Program-made: the position numbers and the translations under genes
Part shown: positions 1 to 5,596 of the stretch, in pieces
How the letters are laid out: every line of letters starts with the position of its first letter
Numbering within the stretch: the first letter of the stretch is position 1
Origin: an uncultured Acetatifactor sp.
GTDB lineage: Bacteria; Bacillota; Clostridia; Lachnospirales; Lachnospiraceae
Direction: 5' to 3'
Length of the DNA stretch: 7,335 bases
NCBI GenBank assembly: GCA_910586435.1
Contig: CAJUGT010000172.1
Location: forward strand, 1 to 7,335
Notes under the pieces: model-generated
What the model was told of the DNA's origin: nothing
The model's database searches: none
The model's input: the letters and a program-made list of their open reading frames with translations, nothing else

Positions 1-202
1 GCTTTACATTGGGGGCATCTTTCAATGTCTCCTCACACAAGGGAGATTTATTGGCGATGACAATCTCCGCTTCCCTCACCCTTTCCCGCACTTCCTCCAT
101 GGTGACGGTGTTTCCATATAGGATAACTTCCCCAAAATCACGCAGACATTCCACCGACACATCTTCTCCCACACTGTTTCTCTCCAAAATCACTATTTTC
201 AT
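1..202 (-). CDS. D-2-hydroxyacid dehydrogenase (glycerate dehydrogenase-like), N-terminal part, cut by window edge
   Basis: The reverse strand from 202 encodes 67 residues starting MKIVILERNSVGEDVS and running open off the left edge. The N-terminal beta strand (MKIVILE), the segment EVILYGNTVTMEEVRERV, and especially EAEIVIANKSPLCEETL followed by APNVK, match the start of the substrate/catalytic domain of the D-isomer-specific 2-hydroxyacid dehydrogenase family (glycerate or hydroxypyruvate reductase branch). Members are cytoplasmic NAD(P)H enzymes that interconvert 2-keto and D-2-hydroxy acids. The NAD-binding Rossmann domain and the catalytic Arg/Glu/His residues lie outside the window, so the substrate cannot be assigned. 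The start is supported by a GGGAGG ribosome-binding site 6-7 nt upstream. The gene appears to have its own promoter (about 264-292) and a leader of roughly 55 nt. The family call is fairly safe; the exact enzyme is not. Confidence 0.82.
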   Translation of the reverse strand, partial: MKIVILERNSVGEDVSVECLRDFGEVILYGNTVTMEEVRERVREAEIVIANKSPLCEETLKDAPNVK

Positions 203-220
203 TATGTTCCTCCCAAGTAT

Positions 221-232
221 GCCATATATGGC
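221..232. promoter_or_regulatory. 12-bp palindrome in the dehydrogenase leader
   Basis: GCCATATATGGC is a perfect palindrome lying between the predicted promoter (264-292) and the ribosome-binding site (about 206-212) of the dehydrogenase gene. Its position would suit an operator for a dimeric repressor. It is short and alternating A/T in the centre, so it could also be chance. Confidence 0.2.
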
Positions 233-263
233 TTCGGCGCCAAATTCTGAAATTCTCCTTTTT

Positions 264-292
264 ATTTTACAGTAAGTGCCCGGGAAAGACAA
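264..292 (-). promoter_or_regulatory. Probable sigma-A promoter of the dehydrogenase gene
   Basis: On the minus strand a TTGTCT -35 box (287-292) and a TAAAAT -10 box (264-269) are separated by exactly 17 nt, about 60 nt upstream of the dehydrogenase start codon. The -35 box matches 4 of 6 consensus bases and the -10 box 5 of 6. This is a sequence match only. Confidence 0.5.
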
Positions 293-346
293 GTCCCGCC
301 GCCCACAAAAGCTTGAGCGCACGCTGCCCGGCAGCAAATTTCCCGG

Positions 347-398
347 AAAAAAAGTACGGTTTGTATTTGGAGCGCAAGCACTCCTGTACAAACCGTAC
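347..398 (-). terminator. Intrinsic terminator of the unknown membrane protein gene
   Basis: A perfect 12-bp inverted repeat, GTACGGTTTGTA (354-365) and TACAAACCGTAC (387-398), encloses a loop with a further short GGAG/CTCC pairing (369-372 with 381-384). On the minus strand the stem is followed at once by seven T residues (347-353). That is the classic Rho-independent arrangement, and it sits 33 nt after the stop codon of the minus-strand gene ending at 431. There is no comparable T tract on the plus strand, so it is directional. Confidence 0.85.
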
Positions 399-430
399 CA
401 TTCCTTTACGCAATCTTAATCCTTGCCAAA

Positions 431-1315
431 TTATAAAGTCAAAAATTCCTTCAGCAATGCTTCTAATTCCTCCTCCGTCACTTCCGATGTCTCTTCCGGC
501 CGCACCTGCGCTGCCTGGAGTTGTGTCTGGGGCATTTCACTGCTCATCGGTTCTACTGCCTCTATGTTCGCTGTCCCTTCCTTCAGGGGCTCTTCATTTA
601 GTATGTCCTCACTTCCCACAGCCATTCTGTTTCCAATGGGCATCAGCTCCACCGTCCGCCTTGCAGGTCTTACCTGTCCTCCCCTGCCTGCCTTACGGCT
701 TCTTCCTTTTGTGTCCCGTCCACCCTGCAAACGGCCAAAACTGCCCTTTTTCTCTTCATAGGCAGCCTCGCCATACAGCATTTCAATGTCCTGTCTGGTT
801 ACATCAATCCGAGGGGACAAGTGATTTTCCAGATAATCCACCAGGTTGACTTTCAGAACCCTTTTCTTTCCTCTGATATCAACCACCGTGGATACACTGA
901 AATATATGTACAACCCGAAAAAGCTGACAATGTAAAAAGGCAGCACATCTCCCAGAGTTCTTCCCCCCATAATACTTTTGCATACTCCTATGCCGGAAAA
1001 TACCACTGACAGAAGCATAAGCTGCCCTGACAGGTGATAAATGGTTTCAAAAGACAAATGCCCCAGCGCCATGCGATTCAAAAACTTATCCACAAACACC
1101 GGAATATTTGCCACTCCATTGCTCATCTGATAACAGCTTGCGAACTTCGTCTTACACTGTCTTAACAGCCTGTTCTCCGTGGAAGCCATATTATCGGCTT
1201 CCTTTATCATATTGCGGTAAAGCAACCCTAAAAACACCCTCAAAACAATACTGCATCCCAGACATAGAAACATACCAATTGTAATCAGTTTTTCTTCCTG
1301 AAATACACGAAACAT
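431..1315 (-). CDS. Membrane protein of unknown function with a basic then acidic cytoplasmic-type tail
   Basis: The gene encodes 294 residues that I cannot assign to a named family. Three hydrophobic segments are visible: about 11-33, 98-117 and 124-146. The first two are separated by a roughly 60-residue hydrophilic stretch with three cysteines (54, 61 and the nearby membrane region) and helical character (IKEADNMASTENRLLRQ). After residue 147 the protein is soluble: a short conserved-looking block (VNLVDYLENHLSPRIDVTRQ), then a strongly basic Gly/Arg/Lys-rich linker at about 189-220, then an acidic Glu-rich low-complexity tail ending in EEELEALLKEFLTL, which is probably helical. I chose the ATG at 1315 because AGGAGG lies 6 nt before it; an in-frame start 9 codons upstream (1342) has no such site. 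The gene is monocistronic, closed by the terminator at 347-398. A TATACT -10-like box occurs at 1373-1378, but no good -35 accompanies it. The organisation suggests a membrane-anchored protein with a partner-binding tail; that is inference. Confidence 0.7.
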   Translation of the reverse strand: MFRVFQEEKLITIGMFLCLGCSIVLRVFLGLLYRNMIKEADNMASTENRLLRQCKTKFASCYQMSNGVANIPVFVDKFLNRMALGHLSFETIYHLSGQLMLLSVVFSGIGVCKSIMGGRTLGDVLPFYIVSFFGLYIYFSVSTVVDIRGKKRVLKVNLVDYLENHLSPRIDVTRQDIEMLYGEAAYEEKKGSFGRLQGGRDTKGRSRKAGRGGQVRPARRTVELMPIGNRMAVGSEDILNEEPLKEGTANIEAVEPMSSEMPQTQLQAAQVRPEETSEVTEEELEALLKEFLTL

Positions 1316-1479
1316 ATCCTGCCTCCTCTCACAAATCCCCAAAACTTATCACAGGAACTTGTCCTTTATTCCAGTATAACTGATACAATCTGTGAATTAC
1401 AGATTTTTTCATCGTATTATTTTTGCCTTATTTGACATGAAAAAAGAAATTATGACTTTCAGAACCTGATATTCTCTGA

Positions 1480-1508
1480 TTGCAGAACAGAACAAAATCT
1501 GATAGAAT
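1480..1508 (+). promoter_or_regulatory. Extended -10 promoter of the TSCPD-murG operon
   Basis: TGATAGAAT (1500-1508) is an extended -10 element (TG, one base, TAGAAT). A weak -35, TTGCAG (1480-1485), lies 17 nt upstream of the hexamer. The TSCPD start codon is 37 nt downstream of the -10 box. A 7-bp inverted repeat, ATATTCT (1469-1475) and AGAATAT (1504-1510), brackets the promoter and overlaps its -10 box, so it might be an operator. Confidence 0.5.
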
Positions 1509-1544
1509 ATAACGTATAAAAAAATGATAAAGGAGAGAACTTTC

Positions 1545-1790
1545 ATGGATTCACTGAAATATAAAACCCAAGGCACCTGTTCCAAAGAAATTGATATTAA
1601 ATTAAAGGATGGCGTCATTGATTCCGTACAGTTCACCGGCGGATGTCACGGCAATCTTCAGGGCGTCAGCGCACTGGTAAAGGGAATGACCGCCCAGGAA
1701 GCCATATCCAAACTCAAAGGCATCCGCTGCGGCACCAAGTCGACATCCTGTCCTGATCAGCTGGCCCAGGCTCTTGAACAAATGCTCTAA
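1545..1790 (+). CDS. Small TSCPD-domain protein (TIGR03905 type)
   Basis: The product is 81 residues of a single TSCPD domain, the small domain also found at the C-terminus of some adenosylcobalamin-dependent ribonucleotide reductases. The signature is clear: QGTCSKEI near the start, VQFTGGCHGNLQG in the middle (residues 28-40), and the C-terminal IRCGTKSTSCPDQLAQAL, which contains the name-giving T-S-C-P-D. The four cysteines (12, 34, 62, 69) plus His35 would suit metal binding or redox chemistry, but no function is established for the stand-alone family as far as I know. Length agrees with the roughly 80-85 residues usual for these proteins. I chose the ATG at 1545, with AAGGAGAG about 9 nt upstream; the in-frame ATG at 1524 lies before the ribosome-binding site and is unlikely. 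It is the first gene of an apparent operon, with murG starting 17 nt after its stop. Confidence 0.85.
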   Translation: MDSLKYKTQGTCSKEIDIKLKDGVIDSVQFTGGCHGNLQGVSALVKGMTAQEAISKLKGIRCGTKSTSCPDQLAQALEQML

Positions 1791-1807
1791 TACCGAAAGG
1801 CATTGTT

Positions 1808-2887
1808 ATGAAAAAAATTATTTTGACAGGCGGGGGATCGGCAGGCCATGTGACCCCCAACATAGCTCTGCTCCCTTCCTTAAAGAGCGCCGGCTATGAG
1901 ATTACTTACATCGGCTCTTATGATGGCATAGAGAAAAGGTTAATCGGTGATTTTGACATACCCTATGTGGGTATCTCTACGGGCAAATTCCGTCGATACC
2001 TGGATATTAAAAACTTTACAGATCCCTTCCGGGTCATCAAGGGATTTGCGGAAGCCAGAAAATTTATAAAGAATTACAAACCGGATGTGGTTTTTTCCAA
2101 AGGGGGCTTTGTTTCCGTACCTGTCATCCGTGCGGCGGCCTCCTTGGGCATCCCCTGCATTATACACGAATCTGACATGACACCGGGACTGGCCAACAAA
2201 ATGTGTATACCTGTAGCGCAAAAAATCTGCTGCAATTTTCCCGAGACCCTGAAGCAGCTTCCCGAGGCAAAAGCAGTTCTGACAGGATCTCCCATCCGAA
2301 CGGAACTGACACAGGGCAATAAGCTGGCAGGCCTCACCATGTGCGGCTTCAGCGCCAACATTCCGGTCATCATGGTAATCGGCGGCAGCCTGGGCGCAGC
2401 CAATGTCAATAAAGCTGTCCGGGACGCATTGCCTTCGCTGCTTGCGGATTTTCAGGTAGTACACCTGTGCGGCAAGGATAAAATAGACAATCTGCTGCTG
2501 AACACAACCGGTTACAAACAGTTTGAATATGTGAAAGCAGAACTGAAAGACTTGTTCGCCATGGCGGATGTGGTAATTTCCCGCGCAGGCGCAAATGCCA
2601 TCTGTGAACTGCTGGCATTGAAGAAACCAAATATCCTGATTCCTCTCCCTGCTTCCAGCAGCCGGGGCGACCAGATACTCAACGCCAAATCTTTTGAAGC
2701 CCAGGGTTTCTCTCTGGTGATTCAGGAAGACGACCTGACAACGGATATGCTGGTGGATAAGGTGCATGAATTGTATTTTACAAGACAGACCTTCCGGGAT
2801 GCCATGAACAAAAGCGGGCAGATGGATTCCATCAAGACGATTCTGCGCCTTCTGGAAGAAGCAGTTTCTTCTGCCCAAAACCCATGA
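1808..2887 (+). CDS. murG: MurG, lipid II-forming N-acetylglucosaminyltransferase
   Basis: MurG transfers GlcNAc from UDP-GlcNAc to lipid I (undecaprenyl-pyrophosphoryl-MurNAc-pentapeptide) on the inner face of the cytoplasmic membrane, giving lipid II for peptidoglycan. The 359-residue product has the usual GT-B two-domain length. Visible landmarks are the first glycine loop GGGSAGHVTP (8-17, with the expected His14), the acceptor-domain blocks SKGGFVSVPV (97-106) and IHESDMTPGLANK (119-131), the donor-domain glycine loop GGSLGAANVN (192-201), and the nucleotide-sugar site ADVVISRAGANAICE (253-267), where Glu267 corresponds to the UDP-binding Glu of E. coli MurG. GDQILNA (287-293) takes the place of the usual D-x-Q-x-x-N-A motif. 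It is preceded by an AAAGG ribosome-binding site 7 nt before the ATG and follows the TSCPD gene after 17 nt. It stands outside a division/cell-wall (dcw) cluster, a placement I recall for some clostridia. A second murG elsewhere in the genome cannot be excluded. Confidence 0.92.
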   Translation: MKKIILTGGGSAGHVTPNIALLPSLKSAGYEITYIGSYDGIEKRLIGDFDIPYVGISTGKFRRYLDIKNFTDPFRVIKGFAEARKFIKNYKPDVVFSKGGFVSVPVIRAAASLGIPCIIHESDMTPGLANKMCIPVAQKICCNFPETLKQLPEAKAVLTGSPIRTELTQGNKLAGLTMCGFSANIPVIMVIGGSLGAANVNKAVRDALPSLLADFQVVHLCGKDKIDNLLLNTTGYKQFEYVKAELKDLFAMADVVISRAGANAICELLALKKPNILIPLPASSSRGDQILNAKSFEAQGFSLVIQEDDLTTDMLVDKVHELYFTRQTFRDAMNKSGQMDSIKTILRLLEEAVSSAQNP

Positions 2888-2900
2888 CAATCAAAACGGG

Positions 2901-2997
2901 GGGGCTGTCGCATTAAGGGTTATGAACACTGGATACAGGTATGTCTGATTACCGGGCATCCTGTATCTTGTGTAGAATTTCTTAATGCGACAGCCCC
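2901..2997. repeat. 97-nt nested inverted repeat between convergent genes: bidirectional terminator or MITE
   Basis: A perfect 17-bp outer stem, GGGGCTGTCGCATTAAG (2901-2917) and CTTAATGCGACAGCCCC (2981-2997), flanks an inner perfect 8-bp stem, GATACAGG (2932-2939) and CCTGTATC (2960-2967). Smaller pairings (ACAC 2926-2929 with GTGT 2970-2973; ATG 2941-2943 with CAT 2957-2959) let nearly the whole segment fold into one long hairpin. It fills the gap between murG (stop at 2887) and the convergent DUF436 gene (stop at 3002), so it probably ends transcription. Downstream runs are only moderate: TTCTTT on the plus strand; CCCGTTTT on the minus strand. A GGGGCTGTCGCA-type end resembles insertion-sequence terminal repeats as I remember them, which makes a miniature inverted-repeat element a real alternative. 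No target-site duplication is obvious. Confidence 0.7.
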
Positions 2998-3001
2998 TTC
3001 T

Positions 3002-3574
3002 TTACAGCAGGCCCTCATCATATGCCGCCCTGCCCCCACCGATGAACTTCGGTCTGGTGCGGGCGCATACCACATGGGCATCTCCAATTTCTCTGGTGCG
3101 AATCCGCACAGGCACCGCCACATCCCGCAGGTGCATTCCAATCAAAGTATCACCAATGTCAATTCCGGCATGGGCCTTGATATGTTCTACCGCCGCCGGG
3201 TTCTCAAATGCCTTATATGCCGCAGTGGCAAAAGATCCTCCCGCCTTGGGCTGTGGCAGCACATTGACCATTTCATATCCATAACGCGCCACCGCCTCCT
3301 TTTCCAGAATCAAGGCCCGATTCAAATGCTCACAACATTGGGCTGCCAGATACACCTTCGCCTCCTGGGTCGCCTGATATATCCCGCCAAAGACCACCTC
3401 GGCCAGTTCCGGACTGGAAAAGGTGCCAATACTCGCTCCCGCCACTTCACTGGTAGAACACCCCACCACAAGAAGATCCCCCTCTTCCAGCCCCGCAGCC
3501 TCTATAAGTTCCTTTGCGGCTCTATATGCCTCTTCACCAATGATTGTCATTTCTTCGGTCATACCAAGCACCAT
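3002..3574 (-). CDS. DUF436/TIGR01440 family protein (YwlG-like), function unknown
   Basis: The 190-residue product matches the conserved bacterial family DUF436 (TIGR01440; B. subtilis YwlG), a soluble cytoplasmic protein with no established activity that I know of. Family-typical blocks are VVGCSTSEVAGASIG (36-50), AAQCCEHLNRALILE (77-91), PQPKAGGSFATAAY (107-120), GIDIGDTLIGMHLR (137-150) and the C-terminal TRPKFIGGGRAAY (173-185). The Cys-Ser-Thr-Ser and Cys-Cys-Glu-His blocks look like an active or ligand-binding site, which is inference. I placed the start at the ATG at 3574, because GAGG lies 6 nt upstream and the resulting length fits the family (about 180-190 residues). A longer frame back to a TTG at 3637 adds a glycine-rich, unfamily-like stretch. 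The polysaccharide deacetylase gene lies upstream on the same strand, 146 nt away; co-transcription is possible but not required. Confidence 0.85.
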   Translation of the reverse strand: MVLGMTEEMTIIGEEAYRAAKELIEAAGLEEGDLLVVGCSTSEVAGASIGTFSSPELAEVVFGGIYQATQEAKVYLAAQCCEHLNRALILEKEAVARYGYEMVNVLPQPKAGGSFATAAYKAFENPAAVEHIKAHAGIDIGDTLIGMHLRDVAVPVRIRTREIGDAHVVCARTRPKFIGGGRAAYDEGLL

Positions 3575-3655
3575 ACCTTTCCTCAGCCCGCCCTGCCCAG
3601 GCATTCCCATATCGCTGCCGTTTTTCAACAGCGACAACTGCCATGGGGATAATTT

Positions 3656-3683
3656 TTATTACCCTACAAGGGAAAGAATGCAA
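3656..3683 (-). promoter_or_regulatory. Possible promoter of the DUF436 gene
   Basis: On the minus strand TTGCAT (3678-3683) and TAATAA (3656-3661) are 16 nt apart, about 80 nt before the DUF436 start codon. The match to consensus is mediocre. Read-through from the deacetylase gene is the alternative, since no clear terminator is visible between the two genes. Confidence 0.28.
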
Positions 3684-3720
3684 TTTGCTCCCTGGATATT
3701 TATAGCTACCTTTAACACCG

Positions 3721-4524
3721 TTACACTAATTGTATGGATTGCAGAGATTTTACTTCCTCCGTCCCCCGCCCCGTATTCACCCAAACGCTATAAGCCGTGG
3801 GATTGTACATAACTTTGCCGTCAGCGGAGAAATCCTGCTGCCTGACCGCATGGATATATGTATAGATTTCCATATTGGTGGCATACCATATATCTTCCTT
3901 CCCCGCCATCTTATCAACAAAAGCCTCAATAACACTCCAATCTCCCGAACGGCCGAATTCAAAACTATGCCCCCAGACATACATAATGGGCAGTTCATAA
4001 AACCCGGCAATATTGATAAAACTATCCCCCAGTTCCAGCAGGCCACTGTTATGGTGGCAGGAGGGATGCCATGCCAAAAAATCAGAGGGCGGAAAGAAAT
4101 TCTTCGTCTCCTGCACGGTACGGGAGTATTTTATCCCCAAAGTCCTGGCAATATCCATGACTTCTTCGTTATAGTTTCCAAAAGCATAGGACATTCCCTG
4201 GACAGGCTGACCCGTTATGGCCTCCAATGCCTTCCTGTCTTCCTGAATCTCCAAAATAACCTGCTGCCTGGTAATTGTTGGCAGATTTCTATGTTCCACC
4301 CCATGGCAGGCCACTTCATGTCCTGCGTAAACTTTCGCTATTTCCTCTTTGCTGACGAAAACCTCATTCCCATGGCGCAGCCCCAGCTTTCCTGAATTCA
4401 AATGAAAAGTCCCTTTCATGCCATGGCTTCTGAGCAATTCCGCCAAACGTTCGTCAAAATTTTGACCATCATCATAACTGAAAGTCAATGCCTTTCTCTT
4501 CCCCTGTGGATATACGAATCTCAT
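3721..4524 (-). CDS. Polysaccharide deacetylase family protein (NodB/CE4-like), no signal peptide
   Basis: The 267-residue product carries a NodB-homology fold. Motif 1 is LTFSYDDG (13-20, catalytic/metal Asp18-Asp19), motif 2 is HEVACHGVEH (69-78, metal ligands His74 and His78 in H-x3-H spacing), and a motif-3-like block is MSYAFGNYNEE (111-121). Later family-type blocks are AWHPSCHHNS (151-160) and MYVWGHSFEF (181-190). Such enzymes usually remove N-acetyl groups from peptidoglycan, chitin or exopolysaccharide using a divalent metal. Here translation starts directly at MRFVYPQGKRKALTF with no signal peptide or membrane segment. The protein therefore should be cytoplasmic, and its substrate may be a small amide or sugar precursor rather than polymer; that is inference. 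The start is well supported by GAGG 6 nt before the ATG and by a strong promoter upstream. No terminator is seen after its stop. Confidence 0.85.
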   Translation of the reverse strand: MRFVYPQGKRKALTFSYDDGQNFDERLAELLRSHGMKGTFHLNSGKLGLRHGNEVFVSKEEIAKVYAGHEVACHGVEHRNLPTITRQQVILEIQEDRKALEAITGQPVQGMSYAFGNYNEEVMDIARTLGIKYSRTVQETKNFFPPSDFLAWHPSCHHNSGLLELGDSFINIAGFYELPIMYVWGHSFEFGRSGDWSVIEAFVDKMAGKEDIWYATNMEIYTYIHAVRQQDFSADGKVMYNPTAYSVWVNTGRGTEEVKSLQSIQLV

Positions 4525-4576
4525 ACTTGTCCTCTTACTTTCTATGTTGTTTTTTATTTTGTATGGATTTCTTTTT

Positions 4577-4605
4577 ATTATATCACCCTTTTTTCTCTCT
4601 GGGAA
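4577..4605 (-). promoter_or_regulatory. Strong extended -10 promoter of the deacetylase gene
   Basis: On the minus strand a perfect extended -10 element, TGATATAAT (hexamer 4577-4582, TG at 4584-4585), lies 17 nt from a TTCCCA -35 box (4600-4605, 4 of 6 consensus). The start codon at 4524 is about 52 nt downstream. It looks like a vegetative sigma-A promoter. Confidence 0.65.
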
Positions 4606-4638
4606 TATAGTATTAGAAAATATTACAGGAGAATTCCC

Positions 4639-5277
4639 ATGCTGTTATCCTCTCTCCTGTTTGGGGTTTCCGCCAGTCTGGACGCTCTCTTAGTGGGCAT
4701 CAGTTATGGCATCCGGCAGATTCGTATCAGGTTCTGGCAGAACCTGGTCATCAGCCTCATTACCCTCTTGGGAACCTGCCTGTCCGTTGGATTAGGGCAT
4801 CAATTAATCCCATTTCTTCCGACTGCCATCCAGGGATGCGCCGGAAGCCTCATCTTAATCCTTTTAGGGCTATACTATATCGCTAAATGGGCGATCTCCT
4901 TCATACAAACTCATAAAATCACCAATTCCAGGGAGATTACCTCCACATCCGTTCCGGAAGACCCTACAGAAGCAGCAACCGCATACGGCCGGGAGAGCGC
5001 GTCTGCCAGCGCTGACCTTCCTCAGTTAAAGTTGGCGGAGGTTTTCACTTTAAGCCTGACACTTTCCCTCAATAATCTGAGTGCCGGATTAAGTGCCAGC
5101 CTTGCGGGTCTTACTCTTCTTCCCGCCGCCATCAGCACCCTGGCCTGCTCCATACTTTTTCTATTCTTCGGAAACCGACTGGGGCAAAGCCCCATACTTC
5201 AGCTGGCCGGGAAAGCAGCGGACCCTCTCTCTGGCATATTGCTCATAGGACTTGGCGTCATACAATTTTTTCTATGA
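4639..5277 (+). CDS. ytaF: YtaF-type putative sporulation membrane protein (MntP/DUF204-related)
   Basis: The 212-residue product fits the YtaF family (TIGR02840; B. subtilis YtaF is of similar length), integral membrane proteins conserved in endospore formers and related to the MntP manganese exporter. There are about six hydrophobic segments in two repeated halves (about 1-22, 33-54, 65-88, then 132-155, 158-178, 190-212), joined by a hydrophilic loop at about 89-131. The N-terminal repeat has FGVSASLDALLVGISYG (8-24) with the family acidic residue Asp15. The matching second repeat reads LTLSLNNLSAGLSASLAG (140-157), with Asn145-Asn146 where related proteins usually have Asp-Asn. The start is the ATG at 4639, with AGGAG 7 nt upstream. 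Longer in-frame starts overlap the divergent deacetylase gene and lack a ribosome-binding site. A TATAGT box (4606-4611) may be a -10, but no clear -35 accompanies it. The transported substrate is unproven. Confidence 0.85.
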   Translation: MLLSSLLFGVSASLDALLVGISYGIRQIRIRFWQNLVISLITLLGTCLSVGLGHQLIPFLPTAIQGCAGSLILILLGLYYIAKWAISFIQTHKITNSREITSTSVPEDPTEAATAYGRESASASADLPQLKLAEVFTLSLTLSLNNLSAGLSASLAGLTLLPAAISTLACSILFLFFGNRLGQSPILQLAGKAADPLSGILLIGLGVIQFFL

Positions 5278-5285
5278 CCTCGTGT

Positions 5286-5305
5286 GAAACAGGACTCCCT
5301 GTTTC
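5286..5305 (+). terminator. Hairpin just after ytaF, possible weak terminator
   Basis: GAAACAGG (5286-5293) and CCTGTTTC (5298-5305) form a perfect 8-bp stem with a 4-nt loop, starting 8 nt after the ytaF stop codon. No run of T follows, so it may stabilise the mRNA 3' end or attenuate read-through rather than terminate cleanly. Confidence 0.4.
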
Positions 5306-5596
5306 GCCTACATATTCTACTCATAATTTAATTTCCCATTGCCACCCTTTTATCTCAAGACATTTCCTCCCTGACCAGGACACTCCTGATAATGGCTCCT
5401 CTCCCATTTTTTTCCGCATAAAAAACACACATTTGGGCAACACTAACTTTGCATATTGCCACGCATTCCAGGCAGTAAGCTTCGGAATATTGGGCCCCAG
5501 GGCATTTGCCAGGTGGATGCTGACGAATCCTCTTGCTCTTGTACCCAGGAATAAAAACAGGTTGCAGCGCTGCCGCAGAAAGGTATGGTATTTCAT
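5306..5596. other. Intergenic stretch of about 290 nt with no recognisable gene
   Basis: Between the ytaF 3' hairpin and the spoVAF-type gene neither strand has an open frame with a ribosome-binding site and a recognisable product; the longer frames here read as low-quality, non-family sequence. A 10-bp palindrome, GCAGCGCTGC (5564-5573), lies directly before the AAAGG of the downstream gene and might affect its translation. I could not make out a convincing sigma-A, sigma-F or sigma-G promoter, although one would be expected if the downstream gene is transcribed separately in the forespore. Confidence 0.5.

Noticed and set aside
423..849. Plus-strand open frames opposite the 3' half of the unknown membrane protein gene
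   Set aside because: They read as Pro/Ser/Leu-rich shadows of the charged tail; the minus-strand gene is supported by a ribosome-binding site and terminator.
1940..2890. Long 316-codon open frame on the minus strand opposite murG
   Set aside because: It is antisense to a clear murG, has an unnatural composition rich in Cys, His, Arg and Gln, no family motif, and no credible ribosome-binding site.
3074..3652. Long plus-strand open frame opposite the DUF436 gene
   Set aside because: It is the shadow of a well-supported family gene; its translation is rich in His, Arg and Pro and matches nothing recognisable.
3730..4395. 221-codon plus-strand open frame opposite the deacetylase gene
   Set aside because: The deacetylase on the other strand has intact motifs, a ribosome-binding site and a strong promoter; this frame has none of these.
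5286..5305. Calling the hairpin after ytaF a strong Rho-independent terminator
   Set aside because: The stem is good but no T tract follows on either strand, so it is listed only as a weak candidate.
5321..5596. 91-codon minus-strand open frame in the ytaF-spoVAF gap
   Set aside because: It has no ribosome-binding site or recognisable domain, and it would have to initiate opposite the 5' end of the spoVAF-type gene.
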